Assembly: GCF_049243985.1 (NCBI RefSeq)
Contig: NC_135375.1
Location: 58,424,674 to 58,488,673 of the forward strand
From: Paroedura picta
Lineage: Eukaryota > Chordata > Lepidosauria > Squamata > Gekkonidae
Direction: 5' to 3'
DNA: 64,000 nucleotides
Shown here: in pieces, positions 1-11,500 of the stretch
How the letters are laid out: each line of letters starts with the position of its first letter
Position numbering within the stretch: position 1 is the stretch's first letter
The notes under the pieces: generated by a model
Databases searched by the model: none
Told to the model about the DNA's origin: nothing
Seen by the model: the letters and a program-made list of their open reading frames with translations, nothing else
Position numbers and translations under genes: made by a program

Positions 1-204
1 AGTGGAATAGGCTGCCTAAGGAGGTGGTGAGCTCCCCCTCACTGGAAGTCTTCAAGCAAAGGTTGGATACATACTTTTCTTGGATGCTTTAGGATGCTTA
101 GGGCTAGTCCTGCGTTGAGCAGGGGGTTGGACTAGATGGCCTGTATGGCCCCTTCCAACTCTATGATTCTATGATTCTATGATTCTATGATTCTATGATT
201 CTAG
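1..204 (+). mobile_element. CR1 LINE, 3' end
   Basis: The stretch encodes the end of the CR1 reverse-transcriptase ORF ([14 protein letters not shown]-like) and finishes with the CR1 3' UTR and five ATTCTATG-type 8-bp tail repeats, the hallmark of CR1 3' ends. The 5' part lies outside the window. It is closely similar to the CR1 copies near 19.1 and 25.2 kb, so it belongs to the same young subfamily. Confidence 0.93.
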
Positions 205-475
205 GACTTACGACAGGGCCTGGAAAACAAAGCTGTTCCACCAGGCCTATGACTGAACACAATTGGAAACAACTGAATATGTACTCTATGTACCAACAAA
301 GCACTTTATTCCCCACCCTCTTTGACAGATAAATAGTAATGCACTTGGATGGTTTTAAATGTAAATTATTTGTTTTAAATGTTTTAAATTGTTTTAACCA
401 TTGTAAATTTCAAATCGTTGTAAGCTACCCTGAGTCTTCGTAGAAGGGTGGCATATAACTTTAAGAAATTAAAAT
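205..475 (+). mobile_element. L2 LINE, 3' end
   Basis: Begins with the last codons of an L2 ORF (RAWKTKLFHQAYD then stop), followed by an AT-rich 3' UTR and the typical L2 terminal motif (gtaagctaccctgagtcttc, then a GGTGGCATATAA-like end). It directly abuts the CR1 tail on its left. Confidence 0.8.
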
Positions 476-587
476 ATAATGGGAAAACATAGAAATGCAA
501 AGGTTTTAGATTATTAGGATCTGAATTTTCAGAAATAAATAAGTGGAAGAATCATGCCATTACATTTCAAAATTATACTTTGGTGAT

Positions 588-690
588 CACAACAAAAATA
601 GAGTCCAGTAGTATCTTTAAGACCCACAAAGATTTATTCAGGGCATGAGCTTTCGAGTGCATGCACTCTTCCTCAGACTAAATGAACAAT
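588..690 (-). mobile_element. Penelope-like element remnant with hammerhead-like core
   Basis: On the minus strand the sequence reads CTGAGGA, one extra A, a 6-bp stem (GAGTGC/GCACTC), then GAAAGCTCATGCCC and an A/T-rich part ending in a 'ctactggac' motif. CUGANGA-stem-GAAA is the hammerhead ribozyme core, and such ribozymes are known in Penelope-like retroelements. Assignment to that group is an inference. A second, more decayed copy lies near 32.07 kb. Confidence 0.4.
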
Positions 691-764
691 CAGTCAGTGA
701 TCTGACTCTTTTTCAGAACACATTGGAAATCTTCAAAACATAGCAGTAATGTTAATTAGCAATT

Positions 765-2645
765 TGTTGTTATTGTTGTTCGGTGCGAAGTCGGGTCCGA
801 CCCATCACGACCCTATGGACAATGATCCTTCAGGCCTTCCTGTCCTCTACCATTCCCCGGAGTCCATTTAAGTTCGCACCTACTGCTTCAGTGACTCCAT
901 CCAGCCACCTCATTCTCTGTCAACCCCTTCTTCTTTTGCCCTCAATCGCTCCCAGCATTAGGCTCTTCTCCAGGGAGTCCTTCCTACTCATGAGGTGGCC
1001 AAAGTATTTGAGTTTCATCTTCAGGATCTGGCCTTCTAAGGAGCAGTCAGGGCTGATCTCCTCTAGGACTGACCGGTTTGTTTGCCTTGCAGTCCAAGGG
1101 ACTCGCAAGAGTCTTCTCCAGCACCAGAGTTCAAAAGCCTCAATTCTTTGACACTCGGCCTTCCTTATGGTCCTACTTTCACAGCCATACATTGCAGCTG
1201 GGAAGACTATAGCCTTGACTAGACGCACTTTTGTTGGCAGGGTGATGTCTCTGGTTTTTAGGATGCTGTCTAGATTTGCCATAGCTTTCCTCCCCAAGAG
1301 CAAGCATCTTTTAATTTCTTTGCTGCAGTCCCCATCTGCAGTGATCTTGGAGCCTAGGAAAATAAAATCTGTCACTGCCTCCATTTCTTCCCCATCTATT
1401 TGCCAGGAATTGAGAGGGCCAGATGCCATGATCTTAGTTTTCTTGATGTTGAGTTTCAAGCCAACTTTTGCACTCTCCTCCTTCACCCGCATCAAAAGGC
1501 TCTTTAGTTCCTCTTCGCTTTCTGCCATTAGAGTGATATCTGAATATCTGAGGTTGTTGATATTTCTCCCTGCAATCTTGATCCCAATTTGTGACTCATT
1601 TAACCCCGCCTTTCTCATGCTGTGCTCCGTATACAAATAGGCAAAGCAACAGTATACAGCCTTGCCAAAGTCCTTTCTCAATTTTGAACCAATCAGTGAT
1701 TCCACGCCCGGTTCTCACTGTTGCTTCTTGACCTGCACATAGATTTTTCAAGAGACAGATCAGATGCTCTGGTATTCCCATCTCTTTAAGAACTAGCCAC
1801 AATTTGTTGTGCTCCATAGTCAATGAAGTAGAAGTAAATGTTCTTCTGGAACTCCCTAGCTTTCTCCATGATCCAGCGTATGTTGGTAATTTGATTTCTA
1901 GTTCCTCTGCCTCTTCGAAATTCTGCCTGTACTTCTGGAATTTCTTAGTCCATATATTGCTGGAGCCTAGCTTGTAGGATTTTGAGCATAACTTTGCTAG
2001 CATGAGAAATGAGTGCAATGGTGTGGTAGTTTGAACATTCTTTGGCATTGCCCTTCTTTGGGATTAGAATGTAAACTGACCTTTTCCAGTCCTGTGGCCA
2101 CTGTAGAGTTTTCCAAATTTGCTGGCATATTGAATGTAGCACTTTTACAGCATTGTCTTTTAAGATTTTCAATAGTTCTACTGGAATGCTGTCACCTCCA
2201 CTAGCTTTATTGTTGCTCAGACTTCCTAAGGCCCATTTGAGTTCACATTCCACGATGTCTGGCTCCAGGTCAGACATCCTGGAACTACCCCCATAGTGGT
2301 TATCAGGGATGTTAAGCTCACTCTTGTATAGTTATTCTGTATAATTTTCCCACCTTTTAAAAATCTCTTCTGCTTCTGTTAGGTCCCTACCATTTGGGTC
2401 CTTTATCATACCTATCTTTGCATGAAATGTTATCTTCATATCTCCAATTTTTTTGAAGAGATCTCTGGTCCTCCCTATTCTATTGTTTTCCTTTAATATT
2501 TTGCACTGTTCATTTAAGAAGGCATTCTTATCTCTTCTAGCTATTCTCTGGAATTCTGCATTCAGTTGGGTGTATCTTTCTCTTTCTCCCTTGCCTTGGC
2601 TTGTGCAGCCTTGGCTAGAGCTGTAATTTCAGCACAGTTTTCACA
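765..2645 (-). mobile_element. RTE/BovB LINE, 5'-truncated, broken
   Basis: Minus-strand BovB. The 3' end at the left carries the GTTGTT tail and the conserved C-terminal coding end (cf. [17 protein letters not shown] in the better copies). Reverse-transcriptase segments follow in three overlapping frames: 920-1705 contains [18 protein letters not shown], the counterpart of the [14 protein letters not shown] active-site block; 1596-2048 and 1945-2277 carry [20 protein letters not shown] and [19 protein letters not shown]. Frame changes and the loss of the second D of YADD show it is dead. The right edge abuts a CR1 fragment. Confidence 0.92.
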
Positions 2646-2649
2646 AGAG

Positions 2650-3897
2650 CAAGTCATGTCAGACCAACCTTATCTCCTTTTTTGAGAGAATGTTGTGGAC
2701 ATAGTTTATTTGGAAACCAGTAAAGCTTTTGATAAGGTTCCATATGATATTTGATAAGGTTCCATATGATATTCTTGTAGACAAGTTGATAAATTGAGGT
2801 ATGGATCCTATCAGATGGATCGATAACAGGCTGACAGATTGTACCCAAAGGGTACTTGTAAATGGTTCAGCATCCTCTTGGAGAAGAGTGACAAGCGGAA
2901 AGCCCCAGGGATCTGTCCTGGATCCTGTGTTATTTATAAATTTTGGGTGAGGGATTAGAGGGGATACTTATTAAATTTCTAGCCAATACTAAACTGAGAG
3001 GGGTGGCAAACACAACAGAAGACAGAGTCAGAATACAGGATAATATTGACAGGCTCGAAAATTGGGGCAAACTGAATAAAATCAAATTCAATAGGGACAA
3101 ATGTAAAGTTGTATATTTAGGTAGGAAAAACCAAATACACCAATATAGGATGGGGGAGACTTGGCAGTAGTATGTGTGAAAAGGATCTAGGAGTCTTAGT
3201 AGACCATGCATTGAACATGAGTCAGCAATGTGACTCAGTGGCTAAAAAGTCAAATGGTATTTTGGGCTGTATCAGAGTATTGTGTCCAGATCACAGGAGG
3301 TGATGGTACCACTTTACTCTGCTCTGGTTCGGCCTCTCTTGGAGTACTGTGTTCAGTTTGGGGCACCACAGTTGAAGAAGGATGTAAACAAACTAGAGTG
3401 TGTCCAGAGGAGGGCAACAAAGATGATGAGAGGTTTGGAGATCAAGACGTGTGATAAAAGGTTGGAGGAGTTTGGCCTGTTTAGCTTGGAGAGGAGACGA
3501 CTGACAGGGGATCTGATAGCCATCTTCAAGTATTTAAAAGACTGCCATATAGAGAATGGAGCAGAGTTGTTCTCTTTTGCCACAGAGGGATGGACCAGAA
3601 CCAATGGGATGAAATTAATGCAAAAGAAATCCCGTCTAAACATCAGGAAGAAGTTCCTGACAGTTAGAGCGGTTTCTCAGTGGAACAGGCTTCCTCAGGA
3701 GGTGGTGGGTTCTCCATCTTTGGAAATTTTTAAACAGAGGCTAGATAGCCATCTGATGGAGAGACTGATTCTGTGAAGGTTCAAGGGGGTGTCAGGTTAC
3801 AGTGGGTGAGTGATATGTTTGTGAGTATCCTGCATTGTGCAGCAGGTTGGACTAGATGACCCAGGAAGTCACTTCCAACTTTATAATTCTATGATTC
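2650..3897 (+). mobile_element. CR1 LINE, older subfamily, broken
   Basis: Plus-strand CR1 reverse-transcriptase remnants. 2943-3170 matches the region just after the RT active site (ILIKFLANTKL in place of [11 protein letters not shown], so the catalytic aspartates are lost). 3282-3776 is a 164-residue C-terminal piece (LEYCVQFGAPQLKKDVNKLE... QWNRLPQEVV). It ends in the CR1 3' motif and a short ATTCTATGATT tail. A 22-bp segment near 2730-2773 is tandemly duplicated. It is more diverged than the CR1 copy at 25.2 kb. Confidence 0.9.
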
Positions 3898-4030
3898 CAA
3901 CCCAGATTCCCATTCCTCCAATATACTCAGCTGTTGCCCAGCTAGATCCCTTTATTGAACCAGCACTGCACTGCAGACTCATCTCACTAACCTTCCATAT
4001 TTCTATGCCTGCTTGGTGGGAGGGGGCACT

Positions 4031-4168
4031 GTCTAGACCAGGGGTAGTCAAACTGCGGCCCTCCAGATGTCCCTGGACTACAAATCCCAGGAGCCCCTGC
4101 CAGCGTTCCTGGGAATTGTAGTCCAGGGACATCTGGAGAGCCGTAGTTTGACTACCCTTGGTCTAGAC
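4031..4168. mobile_element. Palindromic hAT MITE with 8-bp TSD
   Basis: A 122-bp element (4039-4160) that is nearly one long inverted repeat: the left arm starts CAGGGGTAGTCAAACTGCGG and the right arm is its near reverse complement, with the spacer around 4098-4105. It is flanked on both sides by the perfect 8-bp direct repeat GTCTAGAC (4031-4038, 4161-4168). An 8-bp duplication and a CAGGGG-type end fit the hAT superfamily. There is no coding capacity, so it is non-autonomous. Confidence 0.9.
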
Positions 4169-6112
4169 TTATTAGCATTTCTAAGAAGGTGGCTGAGATG
4201 AGACTGGAAAGCAATAGATCTTACTTCCCCATCCTCCCTGTTCTCTGCCGAGTGAGAGAAACTTTCAAAACTTATAGTGAAGGTCTTGCTCAGTTCAAAC
4301 TTCCAAAAACATGTGTTTCTTTACAGAATGCTTAGGAAGTATGTTGTATAATGAAGCATCCTACAAAACAGCCATACAATAGATGATGAACAGTTAATTG
4401 ATGAAGAATTTTGCGGGCGTTTTTTAACTGCTCTAATGTAGAGAAACATTCTGTGGAAGCAGTTTCTTACATTCCCAGTTCTACTGTGAAGCAAATGTTT
4501 TCTCACTTTGTCCAGCAGGTGGAAGAGTAATGCAGGCTCCTAGATTCTGGGGGGAATAAACATTTTTAAAAATGTATTCAAGCAGAGTATGAATACTTGT
4601 CTTTTCCATGTTTGAAGGGACTCCTGTCTCAAAGAAAGAAAGATTATTCAAAACTGCAAGTTATTTCCCAGCAAATAAGGATCATTTATTGATACTGTAA
4701 CGACAAACTGCCAGAATGCTTAAAATCAAGATATACAATTAATTCACAAAAGCAGTAGCAACACAATATAGAATCACGTGTCATTAATATATTTTATCAG
4801 AATGTTTTACATTGCCTAATTTCAGCATTTTCTCCTTGAGAGATCCAAGGTAGGAATCAGTGAGAATCTTTAAAAAATAATTTTTTCCAATATGAAAAAC
4901 AGCAGGTTCAAATAAATTTTAAAAATTAAAACTCTGCATACTAAGAATATCAAGGTACCACCTGAGTACTTCCCACAGTATACTGGTGATCTTGCAGCAC
5001 TCCCATTCATTTTAATTAGTTATGTATAGAACTTCCCTGTTGTAAGTTATGTAAAAGCACTGCTTTTCTAAAGGCTCTTAAATGTAACATTTCAAAGAAG
5101 GCCACATAAGGACATATAAGAAACCATACTGAATCAGGCCAATGGCCCATCTGATTCAAGATTTTGTGTCACCCAGTGGCCAAAACCCAGGTGCCATCAG
5201 GAGGTCCACGAGGAAGGCAGAAGTCCAGAAACTCTTCCATTGTTCCCCCCAAGCACCAAGAACACAGATATCACTGCCACAGAGTTCCTAGACATAAACC
5301 CCATTAAAATATCAGATAATTTCCTAAGATATAGTAATGTACTTTTAAGTACTTCAAGTGATGTTAATATTTCAAAATCTTGGCCGTTGTACACCAGGAT
5401 TTTTTTTGACAGTAATAAATCTAGTACTTTTTGGCATAAAAGACAATGAGGTCCATGATAATTCATAAAGAATATAAATGAAGTGATTATACCAAATCCA
5501 AGTGAAATTTTTTGGCAAAAGAGTTCCTTTGGGTAAAAAAAACCAAGAATGCAGCTAGGATCATAATGCTGATACCTCATAAAAATGCACATTCACCATA
5601 CCAGGTATGTTCATTTCTTTTTATGATGAGTTAAAAAGGCATCTGCAGAATAATCCTTTTATCCAAACAACTCCTGAATCAACAAGGTAAGTCAATATCT
5701 GCTGACTCTAAATATGAACCTCAGGAACATACAACTAGTTGAGTTGTTTGAGGTTTTTTCTGTTGATAAATATTGCTAATATGCTCTGATCTGGACCCCA
5801 ACTGAAACATAGCTCATTCAGCAGAAATGCTTACTATATTACCTGATCATTTATGGATCATTTAATTCCAATTTCCATGACCGATGTTAGCAAGATCCTA
5901 GGATCTATGAAGGCTTGTGCTATGGCTGCTAAAGGCCCTTACTGTTCATCATAAATCAATCATTAGTTCAGTCCACTTTCACTTGGTCACTCAAAAGAGG
6001 CAGTTATCTACTCACTACTTTAAGAAAATCCCTACAGAAAAATAATCTGACCAATTTATCACCCAGTCTCTAATCTTCCCTTTCTGAGCAAGGGGACTGA
6101 AAGGTAGCAGAC
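4169..6112. other. Intergenic DNA, mostly unique, AT-rich
   Basis: No gene is supported here. The part around 5083-5260 (ending ...gccatcaggaggtccacgag) resembles a common reptile CR1-clade LINE 3' fragment in minus orientation. The open frames are short and look random. Confidence 0.5.
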
Positions 6113-6929
6113 CAGGGGCCATTCCGCAAAATGGGCAATTTTGCTAAGTCTGAGCGCAATTGAAAAGCGCTGGAAGCAAAAGTGGCAGGTCTCGGTAACG
6201 CACACAGCTGGTTCTGTTGAAAAAAAGGCTCTCCCACTAGCGCTGCTCTCGTAACGCACAAGTTTCCGGTCTCCCTGAAATCGCAACAAAGGAGGCAATA
6301 TTTTTCTGCGCTTCCTCCCTCCCCTGGCTGTCAATCAAACAGAGCAGCCAATGAACTGTCGTGTTCATGTTTCTCTTTAAAAACTGTTTTTTAAAACACG
6401 AAAACACCCATAGCAACGCATATCGTTCATTCGATGTATCAGAAAGACCTTTTTCATTGGCACTTACTCATTTACACGCTCTGAAAGTAAAAAAAAAAAA
6501 TCCCCCCCAGTGGCCAGTGTCAAACAGGGGGCTATATTGTGCTTGGAAACTTTACGGACAATTGCTTGTGGAGGGATTTCAGCTAAAGAAGCATCATTTA
6601 TTCGTTGCTTTGGTCGGTTTAAGGGGGGGGGGAATGGCAATCGAGATGCCGGAAGCTCGGGTGCGAGAGATAAGGGGGGGACATGCTTGCTACCACTGTA
6701 TTGAGAACACACATATATTTTTCAGGTGTGTTGCAGGTTGTTCTCAAGAGTCAGGCAGTTTTTTTTAGGGGGAATCCACTTGTGTAGATTCCCCCTGAAA
6801 ATCGCTACAACGAAGCAATTTTTGCAGGAGTGTTGCAGATTGTGTACGACGTCGTGAATAACGAAGAATAAATAGTGTTACACAATGGTAACACTTCAGC
6901 AACATTAACGCTGTGCGGAATGGCACCAG
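6113..6929. mobile_element. Non-autonomous TIR DNA transposon, about 0.8 kb
   Basis: The left end CAGGGGCCATTCCGCA and the right end TGCGGAATGGCACCAG are inverted repeats matching at 14 of 16 positions. Inside lies a perfect 10-bp hairpin (AGGGGGAATC at 6767-6776, GATTCCCCCT at 6787-6796). A 135-codon open frame at 6361-6768 shows no transposase motif and is probably spurious. No clear target-site duplication remains, so the superfamily is not settled. Confidence 0.6.
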
Positions 6930-7600
6930 GTAATCTTGGACAACTCATCTTCTCTGTACCCTTTTGCGGTCAGGCAAATCTATGGGACAGAGATGGCATT
7001 GTTGGCTCTACTTGATCTAAACTTCATCTAAACATAGACAAAAACCTTGCCTCTTTGTTGTTCTGCTGCAGCCGGTCTCAACAATTAATTAATTATATGT
7101 TTAGGCCACAACAAAAATGGATTTTAGCTGAAAGAGAATGAAGAGGGAAGCAAAAGAAATGGGAAATAGGCATACATGTTTATATTTATGGAAAGCAACA
7201 GTGCATATATTGGCAAAAAGGTTGCTTTGGTCAAAATTTGATATTTCTATACATGACACAGAACTGAATTTCAAATATCTTCTGCAATTTATGCTATCTA
7301 TGTGAGAATGCTGTGTAAAAAGTTGAAAGTATTTTAAAACCTGGTGTACTTTGTAGACAATAAGGTTTTCTCTTTGAATATATTGAAGCAAGAACTGCAA
7401 AAACAAAACCCCAAATTAAGTGCCATGTGTGAGGGAAAAAAACCCTTTGTAAGTGTGGTGTCTGGCATTCGGCTACAAACAAAGGCCATCTGGCCATCCT
7501 GAAAGGATTACACAACGAAGGAAGAAAATACCTCCCTAACGCCTGCGTTGCTGCCCATCCCGGGCAAACTTTAAATCTCTGGCAGTCTAGTCCTATGGAG
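6930..7600. other. Intergenic DNA upstream of SLC27A6
   Basis: AT-rich unique sequence with no recognisable gene or repeat. It passes into GC-rich promoter sequence near 7600. Confidence 0.4.
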
Positions 7601-8047
7601 GTGTAGAAAGTGCCATCCGCAGGGCAAGAGCAAGTTGCTTGTTGCGCTCGGCGACCGACCACCACCGGCGGAGAGCGGAGTGCAAAGGTAGAGCGAAGCG
7701 ACCTTCTTTGTGTCTTCGAGGCCGGGCGAGGCGCGCGATCGTGCCCAGGGACAAGAGAAGCCGCTCCGCCTACGAATTTAGCGTCTCCCTCCCGGTGGCT
7801 ACAAGAGGGAGGCGCCGCTCTCCCGCTTTGTGTGAGAAACGAGGTTCTCTGTGAGTGGCTGAGGGCAGAGACGGTCTCGCGAAGCCCCCCCCCCCCCGAC
7901 GCTCATTTAGTTTGTTTGGATTCGTTTGAGTTGCTTCTAAGCAGCCTAGGGCACCTTCTCTTATCGCAGGAGAGGCGACGTGGGGGGTGGCCTGACTGGG
8001 GGAAGAATTGCCACCCTGCCCGCCTCCGTTTTGCTGCAGCTGAGCCA
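7600..8047 (+). promoter_or_regulatory. SLC27A6: CpG-rich promoter / 5' UTR region of SLC27A6
   Basis: GC and CpG content rises sharply here against an AT-rich background and stays high through the first coding exon, as in a CpG-island promoter. No clear TATA box was seen. The transcription start cannot be placed. The reading frame of exon 1 stays open upstream to 7610, but the added residues show no family similarity, so they are treated as untranslated. Confidence 0.55.
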
Positions 8048-8528
8048 ATGTTACCCTTTTGGGTAGCGGGAGTGGCAGCTGGACTCGTCTCCCTGCACTT
8101 TCTGCAGAAGCTCTTCTTCCCTTACTTTTGGACTGACCTGAAGTTTTTGCTGAAAGTGATGAAATACGGGCTGACTGTGGAAACTTACAGGCTGCGAGGC
8201 AGGATTTGTTCCGTGCTGGACAAGTTTGTGAAGCTGGCTGAAAAACAGCCCAGTAAACCATTCTTGGTGTATGAAGGGAAGGTTCACACCTACGGGGCTG
8301 TGGACAGGAGGAGTAACAGGATAGCCCAGCTTTTCCTCAAAGACGGGACGCTGAAAAGAGGAGACACTGTAGCCCTGCTGATGAGCAATGAGCCAGATTT
8401 CATCCACCTGTGGTTTGGTCTGACCAAGCTGGGCTGCGTTGTGGCTTTCCTCAATTTCAACATCCGCTCCAGGTCCCTCCTGCACTGCATTAGCAGCTGT
8501 GCACCCAAGATGCTGCTGGTGGGAGCAG
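8048..8528 (+). CDS. SLC27A6: SLC27A6 coding exon 1
   Basis: Encodes residues 1-160 and the first base of codon 161. The start ATG is chosen because the protein from here ([20 protein letters not shown]) aligns with the FATP6 N-terminus. The segment to about residue 28 is hydrophobic, fitting a membrane anchor. The donor site is [22 protein letters not shown] and [12 protein letters not shown] are FATP-family blocks. The Kozak context is weak (C at -3). Confidence 0.95.
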
Positions 8529-11500
8529 GTACAGTATATATCCAATCTCTGACTATTCCTTCTCTTATCTCATTTTATTCCCCTTTCCCTAATAAGTCCC
8601 ACACTGTATGTTCTCATGATGATGATAAGCAAGTGGTAACGTTTTGCTAGGGCTGCACCATTTCAGGTGAGGAGTTCTATGTCTGAATACTTCCCAGTGA
8701 AAAAGCTTTCTGCAGAGCTATGCACAAATTACTGAAATTAGCTTTGTAGGCCCAAGTACTGGGCACATAGAATCATAGAGTTGGAAGGGACTTCCTGGGT
8801 CATCTAGTCCAACCCCCTGCACCATGCAGGGCACTCACAACCTTATCGCTCATCCACTGTAACCTGCTACCCCCTTGAACCTTCACAGAATCAACCTCTC
8901 CGTCAGCACTCTAAAAAATATTTTGAAACTAAAATATAAACTGATGACATCTGGAGTTGTATTGCTGGTTTAATTTTTAACTTTAAAAACCTCAGTCTCT
9001 CCTTTTGAAAATACTCTTTGCCAGAACGTTACCAGATGACCATGACTGGTTTAAATTAAAAGATGATGGAAGGAAGGACTTTCACTGAAGAAATATTATT
9101 ATATTATGAAACAATGGAAATTGAATGCTTTCTAATTTGTATTGTAAAGCAGGCAAAATTGATTTAATAAATGAAAAGTTTCCTGAAAGGTAAATATTTA
9201 AACTATGTAGGAAGAGATTCAAAATGGTATGTAGTAACTGCATTGATATCTTAAGGCATTCCATGAGAACTGGAGAAGCTGTGGATTGATATTCTTTTAG
9301 GAACTAACAGTATAATCATAAAATGAGTTATATCCTTCTAATTCCATTGACTGCAATGGATTTACAAAGGTGTTACTCTGTTTAGAATTGCATGAAACTG
9401 TTCATAAAGAACATTTAGAAGACATGAAAATGAGGCCATATTGCATTAAGTATTTGGATATAAATACCACTGCTTATCAGATCCTGAAGATGAAACTCAA
9501 ATACTTTGGCCACCTCATGAGAAGGAAGGACTCCCTGGAGAAGAGCCTAATGCTGGGAGAGATCGAGGGCAAAAGAAGAAGGGGACGACAGAGAATGAGG
9601 TGGCTGGATGGAGTCACTGAAGCAGTCGGTGCGAACTTAAATGGACTCCGGGGAATGGTAGAGGACAGAAAAGCCTGGAGGATCATTGTCCATGGGGTCG
9701 CGATGAGTCGGACATGACTTCGCACCTAACAACAACAATAACCAATGCTTATATCTTTATTGTCCAAATGTATGACTGTTAGAAATATATAAAAGTTTTA
9801 TATACAGAGTATATTGGTCACATTGTTACAACTAAAACATGAGCGGGTCTTTACAGATGACATGACAGGACTTTGGTAAGGAAAGTGGACTTGATTTTCT
9901 TTGGCTCCCTTTGAGTTCTGTTGTACAAATCCCATCTGGGACATGGTTGAATGGGGCAAAATTAGCCAATTACTCCATAGTGGGCTACCAGTATTATTCC
10001 ATTTGGGTCTAACCTTGTATTTACTATATTGCAATATAATTATTTTAAAGATATGCTTGGGACCTTAGAAGAAATTCTTCCGAGCCTTCAAGATGATATT
10101 AAAGTGTGGTTGATGACAAAAGAACCCACTTTGCCACGTGTTGAGAGCATTTTAGACAAGCTGGATGATGCCTCTGATGATCCTGTACCAGATAATCTCC
10201 GTATTGCTAGAAGTCTAAAAGACCGTCTCCTCTACATATTTACTTCTGGAACAACAGGTACAACATCTGACAAAGTGACACCATTTTCAAATGTACAAAC
10301 TATTAATTAAATGTTCTCTTGTTAATGTTTACCAAAAGGCCTGTACATTTGTGCGTGTATGTGTACTGAATGAATGTACAGGGAAGTGAATAGAGCCATG
10401 TATATTAGCCCTCTCCATGCATGTTCAATATAATTTAGGGATGCTGGGCTATGGGAGGGACCTGGGAATCTCCTGAAATTACAGTTTATTTCCAGACTAC
10501 AGACATCAGAGAGCCGGCTTGATGTAGTGGTTAGGAGCATGGACTTCTAATCTGGTAAGCCAGGTTTGATTCAGTGCTCCCCCACATGCAACCAGCTGGG
10601 TGACCTTGGGCTCGCCACAGCACTGATAAAACTGTTCTGACCGAGCAGAGATATCAGGGCTCTCTCAGCCTCACCCACCCCACAGGGTGTCTGTTGTGGG
10701 GAGAGGAAAGGGAAGGCGAATGTAAGCTGCTTTGAGACTCCGAGTACCGAAAAGCGGCATATGAGAACCAACTCTTCTCCTTCTACATCTACATATACTG
10801 CCGTTACTTGGAAAGCATTGAAGTTTCAAGACAGGAATTATTTGTTTCTAAGGACACACTGTTTCCTCCCTACTGGATCCCTTTATCCTTTGACCGAGAT
10901 AGCAGTGATTTTTCTTCTTCAGTGTTTTAATTATTAAATAAATAATGTCTTGCATAGAGCTTATGTTTGCTTTGGACAAATTGTGCTAATAATGTAAAAT
11001 CCTTCCAAAGCTCAGCTCCAAAACTCAGCTTCACAAAGTTTACATTTGACTTTTTAAACATACGTATATTATGAAACATTTCTTCTCCAAAAGGCTATTG
11101 TTGAGAGAGAAGATATATTGAGTTACTAACATTTTAGATTTGAAACAAGTGGCTAAATGTATTGTCATTGGCACAGATGCTAAAAAGACTGTTACTTAAA
11201 ATAATTATTTTCAGGGTACAGAAAATAGGCACAATTTTGTTATGATAGTGGTTATGGGTGCAAAATCCATATACAAAAAGTCACACAACTTGTATTAGAA
11301 TTAACACTTGAGTTTTTAAACTCTTTGTCAGACTGGATGTTCAAAAAAGAAGGGGTGGAGAACATTTTCCAGGTCACTGTATTAAGGCCTCCTTATTTTT
11401 ATCCTGTAGGAGGGCCATCCTTCAGTGAACACAGGGTTATCAGAAGTGTTCCATGGCTGAGGAGTGAGAGGAGGGTTGGGTGGACTCTTATGGCAGTTAT

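Larger units (their letters stand above)
8529..10050 (+). other. SLC27A6: SLC27A6 intron 1
   Basis: GT-AG intron in phase 1. It contains a CR1 3' fragment and a BovB 3' insertion; the rest is AT-rich without recognisable features. Confidence 0.9.

Noticed and set aside
920-1705. 261-residue frame and other BovB frames as genes
   Set aside because: They are pieces of a BovB LINE repeated at several places in the window.
6361-6768. 135-residue frame as a transposase
   Set aside because: No DDE, zinc-finger or other transposase motif; it sits in a non-autonomous element.
10508-10790. tRNA gene
   Set aside because: Only A- and B-box-like words remain; the cloverleaf is not preserved and the unit is a SINE.
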